In this document: in pieces, positions 37,100 to 46,492 of the stretch | Numbering within the stretch: the first letter of the stretch is position 1 | Layout of the letters: every line of letters begins with the position of its first letter | DNA from: Acidobacteriota bacterium | GTDB lineage: Bacteria; Acidobacteriota; Blastocatellia; Pyrinomonadales; Pyrinomonadaceae | NCBI GenBank assembly: GCA_019639115.1 | Contig: JAHBSM010000001.1 | Span: 1-64,000 of the forward strand | Length of the DNA stretch: 64,000 nt | Direction: 5' to 3' | Program-made: the position numbers and the translations under genes | The notes under the pieces: model-generated | Told to the model about the DNA's origin: nothing | The model's input: only the letters and a program-made list of their open reading frames with translations | Database searches by the model: none

Positions 37100-37389
37100 G
37101 CGCGATCGCTGAGCGAGAGTTCGCCCATATAGTCGATGGCATTGTCGAGGACCGGGAAAAGATTATCCGGCACAATCCCATCGGAACTGTCGAAGAGATA
37201 CTGTTATGGATGCTGCTCTCGTGCCTGGTGAGCTATCTGAGCCTCGAAGAGGTGGAGACGCCGTGCTTCACGGGTCGTCCGGACGCCGAGACATATAGCA
37301 AGGCGATCTCATTCATCCTCGCCGAACGCAGGCTCGAGCCGTTTGATATTGAGCCGTATCTTCTGAAGCTAACAAAATCATTGAAATGA
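37096..37389 (+). CDS. Uncharacterised 97-residue protein
   Basis: I do not recognise a family. It is predominantly helical, with an acidic N-terminal half, a hydrophobic stretch LLWMLLSCLVSYLSL near residues 37-51 that is short for a membrane helix, and a conserved-looking tail (FDIEPYLLKLTKSL). Codon use matches its neighbours. It overlaps both the GNAT gene (4 bases) and the MBL gene (4 bases), which is strong evidence that it is a real translated gene and that the three products act together or need balanced amounts. Confidence 0.7.
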   Translation: MSAIAEREFAHIVDGIVEDREKIIRHNPIGTVEEILLWMLLSCLVSYLSLEEVETPCFTGRPDAETYSKAISFILAERRLEPFDIEPYLLKLTKSLK

Positions 37390-38078
37390 TCGTTGAGAGA
37401 TTCCCTCAGACCGCGTTCCAGCAGAACACTCGGGTCGTCGCGTGCGAAGCGACAATGAGAGCGATATGCATCGATCCGGGCGAGAGTTCACCGGAGCTTG
37501 TCGCGTATATAAATGACCGCGGCCTGACGTTGCAGGCGATCGCCCTGACCCACGGGCACCTCGACCACATCGGCGGCACTGCGGCGATGTATGAAGCATT
37601 TCCGGAAGCCGAGATCATTATTCACGAAGGGGACGCACCGCTCTATTACGGCCTGCCGCGCCAACCGCTGATGATGGGCGTGCCTGAGTCGCAGCTCGAG
37701 TCATTGGGCTTGAAGTTCGAGACGCCCCCGCAGGCGACACGATACTGGCAGCATGGTGAGACGTATGAGGTAGGCGATCTGCGATTCTCAGTACGTCACT
37801 GTCCGGGCCATACGCCCGGCCATGTCGTGCTGGCAGAAGAGAATCTGGCAAAGGTGTTCGTGGGAGATTGCCTTTTTTACGGTTCGATCGGCCGAACGGA
37901 CCTCCCCGGCGGCGACCATGAGCAGTTGCTTGAATCTATCGAGCGAAACATAATGTCGCTACCTGACGAGACCGTGGTCTATTCGGGGCACGGCCCGGAG
38001 ACGACTGTCGGCCGCGAAAGACGACAGAATCCTTTCCTAAACGGCACATATGGCATGAGCCGCGGAAGATACGTTTGA
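37386..38078 (+). CDS. Metallo-beta-lactamase fold hydrolase (glyoxalase II-like)
   Basis: A 230-residue cytosolic protein with the MBL metal site THGHLDHIGG (His56, His58, Asp60, His61). A further His lies in HCPGHTPGHVVL, a bridging Asp in VFVGDCLFYGSIGR, and a last His in YSGHGPET. The order and spacing match the small YcbL/glyoxalase II-like group, which hydrolyses thioesters such as S-lactoylglutathione analogues. The physiological thiol in this lineage is unknown. Last gene of the GNAT operon; a hairpin follows. Confidence 0.9.
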   Translation: MIVERFPQTAFQQNTRVVACEATMRAICIDPGESSPELVAYINDRGLTLQAIALTHGHLDHIGGTAAMYEAFPEAEIIIHEGDAPLYYGLPRQPLMMGVPESQLESLGLKFETPPQATRYWQHGETYEVGDLRFSVRHCPGHTPGHVVLAEENLAKVFVGDCLFYGSIGRTDLPGGDHEQLLESIERNIMSLPDETVVYSGHGPETTVGRERRQNPFLNGTYGMSRGRYV

Positions 38079-38103
38079 ATCGAGTCACGAATAACTGCAG
38101 ATA

Positions 38104-38140
38104 GGGCCCGAACGTGGCTGCGTTCGCCGCGTTCGGGCCC
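38104..38140. terminator. Hairpin between convergent MBL and aldolase genes
   Basis: GGGCCCGAACG (38104-38114) pairs perfectly with CGTTCGGGCCC (38130-38140) across a 15-base loop. The stem is GC-rich and lies between two converging genes, so a shared terminator is likely, but there is no T run. Confidence 0.5.
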
Positions 38141-38174
38141 CATACATTGCCCACACATTGTCGGATCGATCTAA

Positions 38175-39242
38175 CTACGCCACCGTTATCTCTGAGTTCA
38201 GATAGACATCCTGGATCGAATTCAGCAGCTCGATGCCCTCGGCCATGGGACGTTGAAAGGCCTTTCGGCCGGAGATGAGCCCCGTTCCGCCGCCGCGTTT
38301 GTTAACGACGGCAGTACGTACGGCATCAGCCAGGTCGCCGGCGCCTTTTGATTCGCCGCCGCTGTTTATCAGCCCGGCCCGTCCCATGTAGCAATTTGCT
38401 ACCTGATAGCGCACGAGATCGATCGGATTATCAGTGGTCAGCTCTTCATAGACCTTCTTGTGCGTCTTGCCGTAGCCTGAGAGTGCGTTGTAGCCGCCGT
38501 TACGTTCGGGGAGCTTCTGTTTGATGATGTCCGCTTGGATGGTGACGCCTATGTGGTTGGCCTGTCCGGTCAGGTCAGCCGCAGTATGCATATCGCCTTC
38601 GGGCGTCTTGAATGCAGGATTGCGCAGATAGCACCAGAGGATCGTTGCCATGCCTAATTCGTGGGCATACGCGAACGCTTCGGCGACCTCGGTTATCTGA
38701 CGCGTCGATTCATCGGAGCCAAAATAGATCGTCGCACCAACGGCAACTGCGCCCATATCCCGGGCCTGATCGACCGTACCGAACATCACCTGGTCGAATT
38801 TGTTCGGGTACGTCATTAGCTCGTTGTGATTGATCTTAACGATGAACGGGATCTTGTGCGCATATTTGCGGGCTACAGACCCTAGTACGCCGTACGTCGA
38901 AGCGACACCGTTGCATCCGCCTTCGATGGCAAGCTTTACGATATTCTCCGGATCGAAATATGCCGGATTCGGAGCGAAGGAAGCTCCGCCCGAATGCTCG
39001 ATCCCTTGGTCAACCGGCAATATCGAAACATAACCGGTCCCGCTCAGGCGACCGGTGCTATAAAGCGACTGCAGGCTTCGCAATACGTTCGGGTTGCGGT
39101 CCGATTGGAGCCACACGCGATCCACAAAATCGCCGCCGGGCAGATGAATGTTCTCTTTCGGTATGGTGCTGCATGTATGCCCGAGGAGCGAGTCTGCTTC
39201 GCCTCCCAGCATTTCCCTTATCTTGCTGGTATCCATTGTCAT
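38175..39242 (-). CDS. fbaB: Class I fructose-bisphosphate aldolase (DhnA/FbaB type)
   Basis: Cleaves fructose-1,6-bisphosphate to dihydroxyacetone phosphate and glyceraldehyde-3-phosphate by a Schiff base, in glycolysis and gluconeogenesis. The start at 39242 (355 residues) follows GGAG and gives the normal FbaB length; the frame is open further upstream. Recognisable regions are [15 protein letters not shown] (phosphate/active-site region), the strand [11 protein letters not shown] and the phosphate-binding [11 protein letters not shown] near the C-terminus. It is an archaeal-type class I aldolase rather than a zinc class II one. It is divergent from the DUF3857 genes and has its own promoter. 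Confidence 0.92.
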   Translation of the reverse strand: MTMDTSKIREMLGGEADSLLGHTCSTIPKENIHLPGGDFVDRVWLQSDRNPNVLRSLQSLYSTGRLSGTGYVSILPVDQGIEHSGGASFAPNPAYFDPENIVKLAIEGGCNGVASTYGVLGSVARKYAHKIPFIVKINHNELMTYPNKFDQVMFGTVDQARDMGAVAVGATIYFGSDESTRQITEVAEAFAYAHELGMATILWCYLRNPAFKTPEGDMHTAADLTGQANHIGVTIQADIIKQKLPERNGGYNALSGYGKTHKKVYEELTTDNPIDLVRYQVANCYMGRAGLINSGGESKGAGDLADAVRTAVVNKRGGGTGLISGRKAFQRPMAEGIELLNSIQDVYLNSEITVA

Positions 39243-39293
39243 TTCAAGAAGATCTCCGTCTAAAGAAAGTGTTATATAGAATCGAAGTTCGGG

Positions 39294-39302
39294 ATTATAC
39301 CA
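39294..39302 (-). promoter_or_regulatory. Extended -10 promoter of fbaB
   Basis: On the minus strand the sequence reads TG-G-TATAAT, a perfect extended -10 element, about 52 bases before the fbaB start. No clear -35 box lies upstream, as expected for extended -10 promoters. Confidence 0.5.
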
Positions 39303-39311
39303 CAAGAACAT

Positions 39312-39340
39312 TTGACACGATGCGATCATAAAAGTATTGA
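39312..39340 (+). promoter_or_regulatory. Candidate promoter for the DUF3857 gene
   Basis: A perfect TTGACA -35 box (39312-39317) is followed after 17 bases by TATTGA (39335-39340), a poor -10. It lies about 118 bases before the ATG at 39458, in the divergent gap with fbaB. Confidence 0.3.
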
Positions 39341-39457
39341 ATTCGAATATGCCATCGGCTACACTAGGCTTGTTACTGATCACAGATCCACTTGTTCGGT
39401 ATCACCCTTCCAAGATGTTTGGGCCGCCAGGTGATAAGCCCACAACCGAGGTATAGA

Positions 39458-41479
39458 ATGCTCAAAAGAAAGTTGCGCGTAGCGTCGTTCGCTGTATTGA
39501 CGGCGGTCGCAGTAGTGTTTGTATTTCCAACGCACGTCCTCCCGCAGGACAAAGATTGGCGGACGATATCGCCGGCCGATCTCGAACTAGGTGCTCCTAT
39601 GGTCGAGCCCGATGCCGATGCCGAGGCCATCTTTTGGGAAGTGTCAATTGATGATAGTTCCAATGAAGGATTTTCCCGACGTCACTATGTGAGGATAAAG
39701 ATCTTCACCGAACGCGGGCGCGAAAAATATAGCAAGTTTGACATTCCATACATCAAGGGGCTCAAGATCAAGGATCTAGCAGCGCGCGTTATCAGGCCGG
39801 ACGGGACGATAGTCGAGATCGGCAAGAACGACATATTCGAACGCGAATTGGTACGTGCGTCAGGCGTAAAGCTGCAGGCCAAATCGTTTGCCGTGCCTAA
39901 CATAGCTCCCGGCGTGATCATCGAGTATAAATACAAGGAATCGTTCAGCGACGGCGGCGCCACGGGTATGAAGCTTGAGCTTCAGAAGGAGATACCGGTT
40001 CGGGCCCTCTCATACCGAGTTAAGCCGTATAACAATAAACCGCCTACCTACAGGCTATTCAACACCTCGGGGACGGAATTCGTCAAAGACGATAAGGGCT
40101 ACTATATTGCTCAACTCTCAAACATACCCGCCTTTAAGGAAGAGCCTCGGATGCCTCCGGAGGATATGGTCCGTCCGTTCATGCTGCTCACCGGCACCCA
40201 ATACAGTCTTGTTGAGACGGGGTCCGGGTCCGGGATAGGAATTGTTACAAAAAACTCGAACGACCCCAAGGCGTACTGGGCTGGCGTCGCGGGCGAGATG
40301 GTTGCACGTGTAAGGTTTATCAAGGCCGGTGCTTCGGACCTCAAGAAACAAGCTCAAGCCATTATCGCTGGTGGTCAATCAGACGAAGAGAAGGTCAAGC
40401 TCCTCTATTATTTCTGTCAGAACGAGATCAATAATCTGACGTATGATCCGTCGTTCACCGATGAAATGGCAGCTAAATTGCCGCAAATCAACTCCTACGC
40501 GGACATCCTCAAAAATAAACGTGGGACCGCCTCGCAAATAAACGGCCTGTTTGGAGCCTTAGCGACGGCGGCAGGGTATGAAGTGGCCATGATCATAGTC
40601 GGTGACAGGAGCGAGGCCTTTTTTACACCTGATATGACAGACCGGCGTGCTGTGACTACAGGCGGCATCGGCGTTCTCCTTGGTGACAGGTTCAAGATAC
40701 TGAGGCCCGGAACAAAATTCGCGCCGTACGGCATGGTCCAATGGTGGCAAGAGGATACGTATGCACTTTGCATCACTGAAAAGCAGTATTATTGGCAGGC
40801 TACGGAATATACCCCGCCCGAACGCACGAATGAAAAGAGGAAAGGCAAATTCGAAATCTCTGAGGACGGAACCCTCAAGGGCAGCGTCACGGTCGAACTG
40901 ACAGGCCATAACGCGTTGAATTATCGTCTGAACGGCTACGACGACAGCCCGGAGGTTCGCGAATCTGCGGTCAAGTCCAATGTTCAGCGACGGCTGTCTG
41001 CCGCTGAGGTAACGAACATAAAGATCGACAATATATTTGAAATAACGAAGCCGGTCGTCATCAGTTTCGACGTTACCGTCCCTAATTACGCAACTCGTAC
41101 AGGGAAGCGGCTTATATTCAAGCCGAATTTCTTTGAGGCTAATTCGTCGGTCCTCTTTTCGAGTTCACAGCGAAAGTACGATATTTTTTTCCGAAATCCC
41201 TGGTCCGAGACTGACATCATTGAGCTGAAATATCCTTCAACCTTCACGCTCGACAATGCTGATGCTCCTTCACCGGTTGGGGACTCGAAGAATATCGGCT
41301 CGGACTTGGTCAAGATAAGTCACTCGGCCCCGCAAAACACGTTGTTCTATGAGCGGAATTTCTTCTTCGGCGGCAATGGCGTAACACTATTCAAGGTGGA
41401 TTCCTATCCAGCCCTCAAGGGCCTTTTCGAGAGGTTTCATGCGGTCGATTCGCACGAGCTGTCTTTGAAACAAATGTGA
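39458..41479 (+). CDS. Secreted DUF3857 / transglutaminase-like protein, paralogue 1
   Basis: The ATG at 39458 gives 673 residues with a signal peptide (SFAVLTAVAVVFVFPTHVLPQ). An N-terminal DUF3857 domain (about 50-260) shows VRIKIFTERGREKYSKFDIPY and IEYKYKE, and a transglutaminase-like core follows at about 310-450. In the core the usual catalytic Cys region reads SYADILKNKRGTASQINGLFGAL, where GDC is replaced by GTA, so the catalytic Cys is missing. A C-terminal beta domain follows. Role unknown; relatives are common in Acidobacteriota and Bacteroidota envelopes. It precedes a paralogue that retains the Cys. Confidence 0.82.
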   Translation: MLKRKLRVASFAVLTAVAVVFVFPTHVLPQDKDWRTISPADLELGAPMVEPDADAEAIFWEVSIDDSSNEGFSRRHYVRIKIFTERGREKYSKFDIPYIKGLKIKDLAARVIRPDGTIVEIGKNDIFERELVRASGVKLQAKSFAVPNIAPGVIIEYKYKESFSDGGATGMKLELQKEIPVRALSYRVKPYNNKPPTYRLFNTSGTEFVKDDKGYYIAQLSNIPAFKEEPRMPPEDMVRPFMLLTGTQYSLVETGSGSGIGIVTKNSNDPKAYWAGVAGEMVARVRFIKAGASDLKKQAQAIIAGGQSDEEKVKLLYYFCQNEINNLTYDPSFTDEMAAKLPQINSYADILKNKRGTASQINGLFGALATAAGYEVAMIIVGDRSEAFFTPDMTDRRAVTTGGIGVLLGDRFKILRPGTKFAPYGMVQWWQEDTYALCITEKQYYWQATEYTPPERTNEKRKGKFEISEDGTLKGSVTVELTGHNALNYRLNGYDDSPEVRESAVKSNVQRRLSAAEVTNIKIDNIFEITKPVVISFDVTVPNYATRTGKRLIFKPNFFEANSSVLFSSSQRKYDIFFRNPWSETDIIELKYPSTFTLDNADAPSPVGDSKNIGSDLVKISHSAPQNTLFYERNFFFGGNGVTLFKVDSYPALKGLFERFHAVDSHELSLKQM

Positions 41480-41525
41480 TCTGAAAGTGGTCTGATAGCC
41501 CGGCTCGGACAAAAAGGAAGTTTTT

Positions 41526-43508
41526 ATGTATTACGAACGGTTGGTAAGGATGTTTGTTTTCGCGGCCGTGCTTGCAGCGTTTTGCCTCACGACGAGTGCT
41601 GCGGTCCCCGACGAGCCTGTTCCGGCCTGGCTCACCAGGGCGACAATGGCCACTGCTCCATCGTACGAGGGCAACGTGCCCGCCGTGGTGTTGTACAGCG
41701 AGCAGATCTCGTCGTTCTCTGGCGGCAAACTCGTGACGACCGAGAATTACGCCGTGAGGGTACTCACCCGCGAGGGCCGTACATTTGCCAAAGCCGCGGT
41801 CTATTACCTAACGAGCGCTACCAAGGTCCGCGATTTCAATGCTTGGATGATCCGCAAGGACGGGACCTCGCGGTCGTACGACAAACGGATGGTCGTGGAT
41901 GTGATCGCCGATTCGGATGATGTTTACAACGAGGGCCGGCTCAAGACGATAGACGCTACGGGCGATGCCGATGTCGGTATCGTATTCGGCTATTCGGCGA
42001 CTACGGAAGAATCTCCGCTTTTCTACCAGGACCGATGGGAGTTCCAGGGACGCTTGCCGACGCTAGTGTCGAGATACACGCTCAATCTGCCGAGCGGGTG
42101 GACGGCGTCGAGCATCACTTTCAATACCGATGAGGTCAAGCCCGAGGTCCGCGGTTCGAGTTATACCTGGGAGATGACCGGACTTCAGCCTATTAGGCCC
42201 GAACCGATGAGCCCATCGGTCGTGAATATGTCCCCGCGTATAGTTATCTCGTACGGGCCGACCGACCGATCGCAGCTTGGCGCCAAAATGTTCACGGACT
42301 GGGTGGACGTTTCGCGATGGACATCCTCGCTACACGATTCGCAGGTGATAGTGGACGACAACGTGGCCGCAAAGGCCCGCGAACTGACCGCCGGCGCAAA
42401 ATCCGAACTTGAACAGATCAGAGCCGTCGCCAGATTCGTTCAAGGGCTGCAATACATTTCGATCGATATAGGCATCGCCCACGGTAATGGTTACGTTCCG
42501 AGGCCCTCGACGCTGGTGCTCAGCCGCGGTTACGGCGACTGTAAGGATAAGGCCAATCTGATGCGCGCTATGCTCAAAGCGCTCAAGATCGAGGCGTATC
42601 CCATCGCCGTATATTCGGGCGACCCTTCTTTTGTCAAGGCGGACTGGGCATCGCCTCGCCAGTTCAATCACTGCATAATCGCTGTCAAAGTGAGTGATGC
42701 CACCAAGGCCCCGACGGTGATGGACCATGACAAACTCGGCCGCCTGTTGATCTTTGACGCGACCGATCCTTTCACACAGGTCGGCGACCTGCCCTATTAT
42801 CTGCAGGGGAGTTACGGGCTTATCGGGGCCGGTGACAACGGCGGGCTGGCTAAGCTCCCGGTTACACCGCAGGGCACCGATCTGCTCGACCGACGGATCG
42901 AGGCCGCAATATCGCCTACGGGCGGTGTAAGCGGAAAGATAGTCGAGCTAGCGAACGGTCAGGTCTCGGCCACGTTCAGGCGCGAGATGCGGATGATGTC
43001 CAACGCCGACTATCGCAAGATGATCGAGGGCTGGCTTGCCAGCGGTTCTGTCGGATCCGCCTTGGTTGACCTCAAGATGTCCGATGATCCGGACCTTTCA
43101 AAATTTGAGTTGGGCGTCGAGTTCAGATCGGACCGCTATGCCCAGTTGATGCAGGGACGGATGCTGGTATTCAAACCGGTGATCGTCGGCCGTCGACAGG
43201 GTTTCTCGCTTACCGAATTGAAGCGGTCAGCACCGATCCAGATGTCGGCCAACGCCATTCGCGAGAGATCGCTCTTCACATTACCGGCCGGTTTCGTCGT
43301 AGATGAGGTCCCGGATGCCGTTACGATCGACACCCAATTCGGACGCTATACCACGTCATATGAGATCAAAGACGATACTTTGATCTTCAGCCGATCTTTC
43401 GAAACATTTCGTAAGACCATTCCGGCCGAGCAATATGACGAAGTTCGGAAATTCTACTCCCGCGTCCGCGACGCCGAGAATGCTCCCGTCGTTCTGGTAA
43501 AAAAATGA
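41526..43508 (+). CDS. Secreted DUF3857 / transglutaminase-like protein, paralogue 2
   Basis: 660 residues with a signal peptide (MFVFAAVLAAFCLTTSAA). DUF3857 covers about 45-250 and a transglutaminase-like domain about 275-420. The catalytic Cys is present in LSRGYGDCKDKANLMRAML (GDCKD, near residue 340), and the His and Asp in FNHCIIAVKV and LLIFDATDPFTQVGDLP complete a plausible Cys-His-Asp triad. It could act as a periplasmic cysteine protease, peptidase or amide ligase. It starts 46 bases after paralogue 1, which lacks the Cys, so an active/inactive pair from one mRNA is likely. Confidence 0.85.
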   Translation: MYYERLVRMFVFAAVLAAFCLTTSAAVPDEPVPAWLTRATMATAPSYEGNVPAVVLYSEQISSFSGGKLVTTENYAVRVLTREGRTFAKAAVYYLTSATKVRDFNAWMIRKDGTSRSYDKRMVVDVIADSDDVYNEGRLKTIDATGDADVGIVFGYSATTEESPLFYQDRWEFQGRLPTLVSRYTLNLPSGWTASSITFNTDEVKPEVRGSSYTWEMTGLQPIRPEPMSPSVVNMSPRIVISYGPTDRSQLGAKMFTDWVDVSRWTSSLHDSQVIVDDNVAAKARELTAGAKSELEQIRAVARFVQGLQYISIDIGIAHGNGYVPRPSTLVLSRGYGDCKDKANLMRAMLKALKIEAYPIAVYSGDPSFVKADWASPRQFNHCIIAVKVSDATKAPTVMDHDKLGRLLIFDATDPFTQVGDLPYYLQGSYGLIGAGDNGGLAKLPVTPQGTDLLDRRIEAAISPTGGVSGKIVELANGQVSATFRREMRMMSNADYRKMIEGWLASGSVGSALVDLKMSDDPDLSKFELGVEFRSDRYAQLMQGRMLVFKPVIVGRRQGFSLTELKRSAPIQMSANAIRERSLFTLPAGFVVDEVPDAVTIDTQFGRYTTSYEIKDDTLIFSRSFETFRKTIPAEQYDEVRKFYSRVRDAENAPVVLVKK

Positions 43509-43528
43509 CGTATCAACGTGTCTAAAAG

Positions 43529-43562
43529 AAAAAAAGCGGAGCCGCACGGCCCCGCCTTTTTT
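43529..43562. terminator. Bidirectional terminator between paralogue 2 and M16 genes
   Basis: The stem GCGG-A-GCC / GGC-C-CCGC (one mismatch, 4-base loop GCAC) is flanked by a run of A on the left and TTTTTT on the right, so either strand ends in a T tract. It serves convergent genes. Confidence 0.8.
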
Positions 43563-43583
43563 GTCCAAAGCCGCCCGAGTCCG

Positions 43584-46367
43584 TCAGTTCGCTAAAGGGT
43601 TGCCGTCGGTGTCAAGCATCTTTATCTCATAACCGAGCGTTCTCAAACCCGGCTCTATCGTCTTGCGGTCGCCGACTATGACGATCGCCATTTTGGATGG
43701 ATCGAGGTATTGCCGTGCGACACGATTCACATCGTCGAGCGTCACAGCGTTGACCATGGCGATGTAATCATTGAAGTATGAGTCCGAAAGGCCATACGTG
43801 ATCAGATTTGCCAGATTGGCAGCAATGCCGCCATTGGTTTCAAATCCGGCGGGGAATCGTCGGATGATGCCCTGCTTGTTATAGTCGAGCTCCTTCTGAG
43901 TGATCGGCCGCCCTCCGCGAATGTCGTTGAGTTCTTTCATGAACTCGACGATCGATTCTTTTGTGACAGCCGTTTGTATATCGCCGCCGGCCGAGAACGG
44001 CCCGGCTCCGCGTCGGAATACGAAGCCGCTCCGTGCTCCGTAGGTGTAACCCTTGTCCTCTCGGAGGTTCAAATTGATACGCGAGACGAACTGGCCGCCG
44101 AGGATGGAGTTCATCACCACAACCGGGAAGTAGTCTTTGTTCATGCGGTCCAGGCCAATGTGGCCGATCGAGACGACCGATTGGGCCGATCCCGGACGAT
44201 CCACGAGGTAGATCGCTGCTTTATCAGGCGATTTAGCAGCGGGCAGCTGGCGGGGAGCGATATTGCCCGGCTTCCAGTCGCCAAGAGCCTTTTCGGCCTT
44301 CGCTCTGAGCTCAGCCTTATTGACGTCACCTACGACTACCAGCACGGCGTTGTTTGGCCGATAGGTCATTTCGTAATAGCGCTCGACGTCGTCGCGAGTG
44401 ATCGCACGGATGGTCGCTTCGTTGCTGTCGCGGCCGTACGGATGGTCGCCGTAGAGCACTTTGTTGAAAACCGTGTTGCTGATCGCATTCGGATTCGATC
44501 GCTGTTGACGCAGTGCGACCAGCGATCTGGCCCTGAAGCTCTCAAGCTCGGTGGACGGGAAGGCCGGGTTCCGCACGACGTCGGAGAACAGCTCCATCGC
44601 ACGGTCGAGGTGTCGGGTCAGAAACTGGACCGACACGCTTGTCGAATCCCACCCGGAACCGCTCTGAATATTGTTTATACCGATCTGACGAAGCTGATTG
44701 GATAACTCCTCGGCGGTCCGCGTCTTTGTTCCAGTCGTCAGCAGCGACGATGTCATTGCCGCCACGCCGAACTTGTCATCAGGTTCGTTCGTCGAGCCGG
44801 TCTTGAATACCAAGTTCATCGATACTATCGGCAGCTCTCGCTGTTCGACCGTCCAGATCTCCAGGCCGTTCTCAAGCTTTGTTTTCTCGATCACAGGCAG
44901 CGTCAGTTTCGGATCGGGTCCGGGTTTCGGGAGCGCGGCCGTCTGGGCGGCAAGCTTGGCGTCATCGGTCTTTTCTTTCTTGACCGAGGTCGGCTGATCT
45001 GCCTGCCTCGTCCCGCCCTGTTGTGCACCGGCAGCACGCGGCGTGTATGTCATAACGAGCCGGTTGTCGCCAAGATATTGCTTTGCCACACGCGAGACGT
45101 CAGCGGCCGTTACCTTACGATATCTGTCGAGATCGGCTTGGAACCAATTGGCATTTCCGAGCGAATTGGCATAACCCGCTAGCTGTCCGGCCTTGCCCAG
45201 GGTCGTCTGCAATCCGAAGATGGTCTGTGATTCGATGCCGTTGACGGCACGAGACATTTCATCTGCTGACGGAGGCGTGTTCTTGATCTTTTCGATCTCG
45301 GCGTTGATCTCGGCCTCGATGTCATCGAGCGACTTGCCCGGCCGGGCCGTTACCTGGATCTGAAAGAGCCCGGCTATCTCGTTCGCTCCGTTGAAAGCTC
45401 CGACCTGGAGCGCCATCTCCTTTCCGTACACCAGCGAGCTCTGCAGTCTCGATGTCCTGCCGTTTGAGAGTATCGACGAGAGGATATCCAATGCGGGCTG
45501 GTCGGGTGCATAGTCACGCACTCCGTGCCAGACCATATAGCGGCGAGCGAGCGGGACATTGTCCTCGACGGTCGTGCGGATGGCCTTATCGAGTTTTGGC
45601 TGCGCAGGGTTAGGCCGCGTGATATCGGCTCCTTTTTTCATCGAGCCGAAATACCGATCTACGAGTTTGCGTGCCTCCGGCTCTTTAAAGTCGCCTGAAA
45701 GAACGAGGATCGCATTATTCGGGACGTAATACTGTCTGAAGAACGCTTTCACATCGTCCATCGACGCGGCCTGCAGATCCTCCAGCGAACCGATCGTCGT
45801 CCAGTTATACGGATGCGGCTTCGGATACATGATCTCGCCGATCTTCTCGAACGCGGTCCCGTAAGGCTGGTTGTCAACACGCTGACGGCGTTCATTCTTG
45901 ACGACATCGCGTTGATTATCGAGTTTCTCCTGCGTCATCGCTTCGAGGAGGTTGCCCATGCGGTCGGCTTCCATAAACAGGGCAAGTTCTAGGAAATTGC
46001 TCGGTACGGTCTCAAAGTACCAGGTGCGGTCCTGATTCGTAGTACCGTTTATGCTTGCGCCCGCTTCCTGGAGAGGCGTGAAATAGTCCGCGTCATAGTT
46101 TTTCGAACCCTGGAACATCATGTGCTCGAACAAATGGGCAAATCCCGTCCGTCCCTCGACCTCGTTCTTGGAACCGACGTGATACCACACGCCGACCGAC
46201 ACGATCGGGGTCGAGCTGTCTTGATGCAGGATCACCCTCAGGCCGTTCTTGAGCCTGTATTCTTTGACAGCGATCAGCGGCAGCTTTTCGCTGCCCTGCC
46301 CAAAAAGTGAGAGCGGCATCGATGCCGCGATCATCAAAAATATCGAAACTAGAGCAAACTTACGCAT
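43584..46367 (-). CDS. Secreted two-unit M16 zinc peptidase (pitrilysin/PqqL-like)
   Basis: 927 residues with a signal peptide (FALVSIFLMIAASMPLSLFGQ). The first M16 unit carries the zinc motif HLFEH (His78, Glu81, His82) and the third ligand in a following NERR region (DVVKNERRQRVD). A Lys/Asp/Ala linker near 440-470 joins a second, inactive M16 unit (LENGLEIWTVEQRELPIVSMNLVF, then SRINLNLREDKGYTYGARSGF). This layout matches fused alpha/beta M16B peptidases, which form a closed chamber that degrades peptides. A periplasmic location is inferred. A single-unit cytosolic M16 is encoded at 10454. Confidence 0.93.
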   Translation of the reverse strand: MRKFALVSIFLMIAASMPLSLFGQGSEKLPLIAVKEYRLKNGLRVILHQDSSTPIVSVGVWYHVGSKNEVEGRTGFAHLFEHMMFQGSKNYDADYFTPLQEAGASINGTTNQDRTWYFETVPSNFLELALFMEADRMGNLLEAMTQEKLDNQRDVVKNERRQRVDNQPYGTAFEKIGEIMYPKPHPYNWTTIGSLEDLQAASMDDVKAFFRQYYVPNNAILVLSGDFKEPEARKLVDRYFGSMKKGADITRPNPAQPKLDKAIRTTVEDNVPLARRYMVWHGVRDYAPDQPALDILSSILSNGRTSRLQSSLVYGKEMALQVGAFNGANEIAGLFQIQVTARPGKSLDDIEAEINAEIEKIKNTPPSADEMSRAVNGIESQTIFGLQTTLGKAGQLAGYANSLGNANWFQADLDRYRKVTAADVSRVAKQYLGDNRLVMTYTPRAAGAQQGGTRQADQPTSVKKEKTDDAKLAAQTAALPKPGPDPKLTLPVIEKTKLENGLEIWTVEQRELPIVSMNLVFKTGSTNEPDDKFGVAAMTSSLLTTGTKTRTAEELSNQLRQIGINNIQSGSGWDSTSVSVQFLTRHLDRAMELFSDVVRNPAFPSTELESFRARSLVALRQQRSNPNAISNTVFNKVLYGDHPYGRDSNEATIRAITRDDVERYYEMTYRPNNAVLVVVGDVNKAELRAKAEKALGDWKPGNIAPRQLPAAKSPDKAAIYLVDRPGSAQSVVSIGHIGLDRMNKDYFPVVVMNSILGGQFVSRINLNLREDKGYTYGARSGFVFRRGAGPFSAGGDIQTAVTKESIVEFMKELNDIRGGRPITQKELDYNKQGIIRRFPAGFETNGGIAANLANLITYGLSDSYFNDYIAMVNAVTLDDVNRVARQYLDPSKMAIVIVGDRKTIEPGLRTLGYEIKMLDTDGNPLAN

Positions 46368-46413
46368 TTAATGGACCTCTCAAATAGGGTTCCGGCCCTC
46401 GGGCCGATAGTGC

Positions 46414-46443
46414 AAAAACCGCCCCGAGCATTCGCCGGGACGG
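46414..46443 (-). terminator. Rho-independent terminator of the sigma/anti-sigma operon
   Basis: On the minus strand CCGTCCCG pairs with CGGGGCGG (one G-U pair, 9-base loop) and is followed by TTTTTG. It lies about 50 bases after the anti-sigma stop. Confidence 0.7.
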
Positions 46444-46454
46444 TAAATTACCGT
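46440..46454. repeat. Perfect 7-1-7 palindrome
   Basis: ACGGTAA-A-TTACCGT lies between the sigma-operon terminator and the anti-sigma stop codon. It has the look of a protein-binding site, but its position at the end of an operon makes a regulatory role uncertain. Confidence 0.3.
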
Positions 46455-46492
46455 TCGGGATCTTGATTCTACGCAGCCAGCGTCATAAAGGT

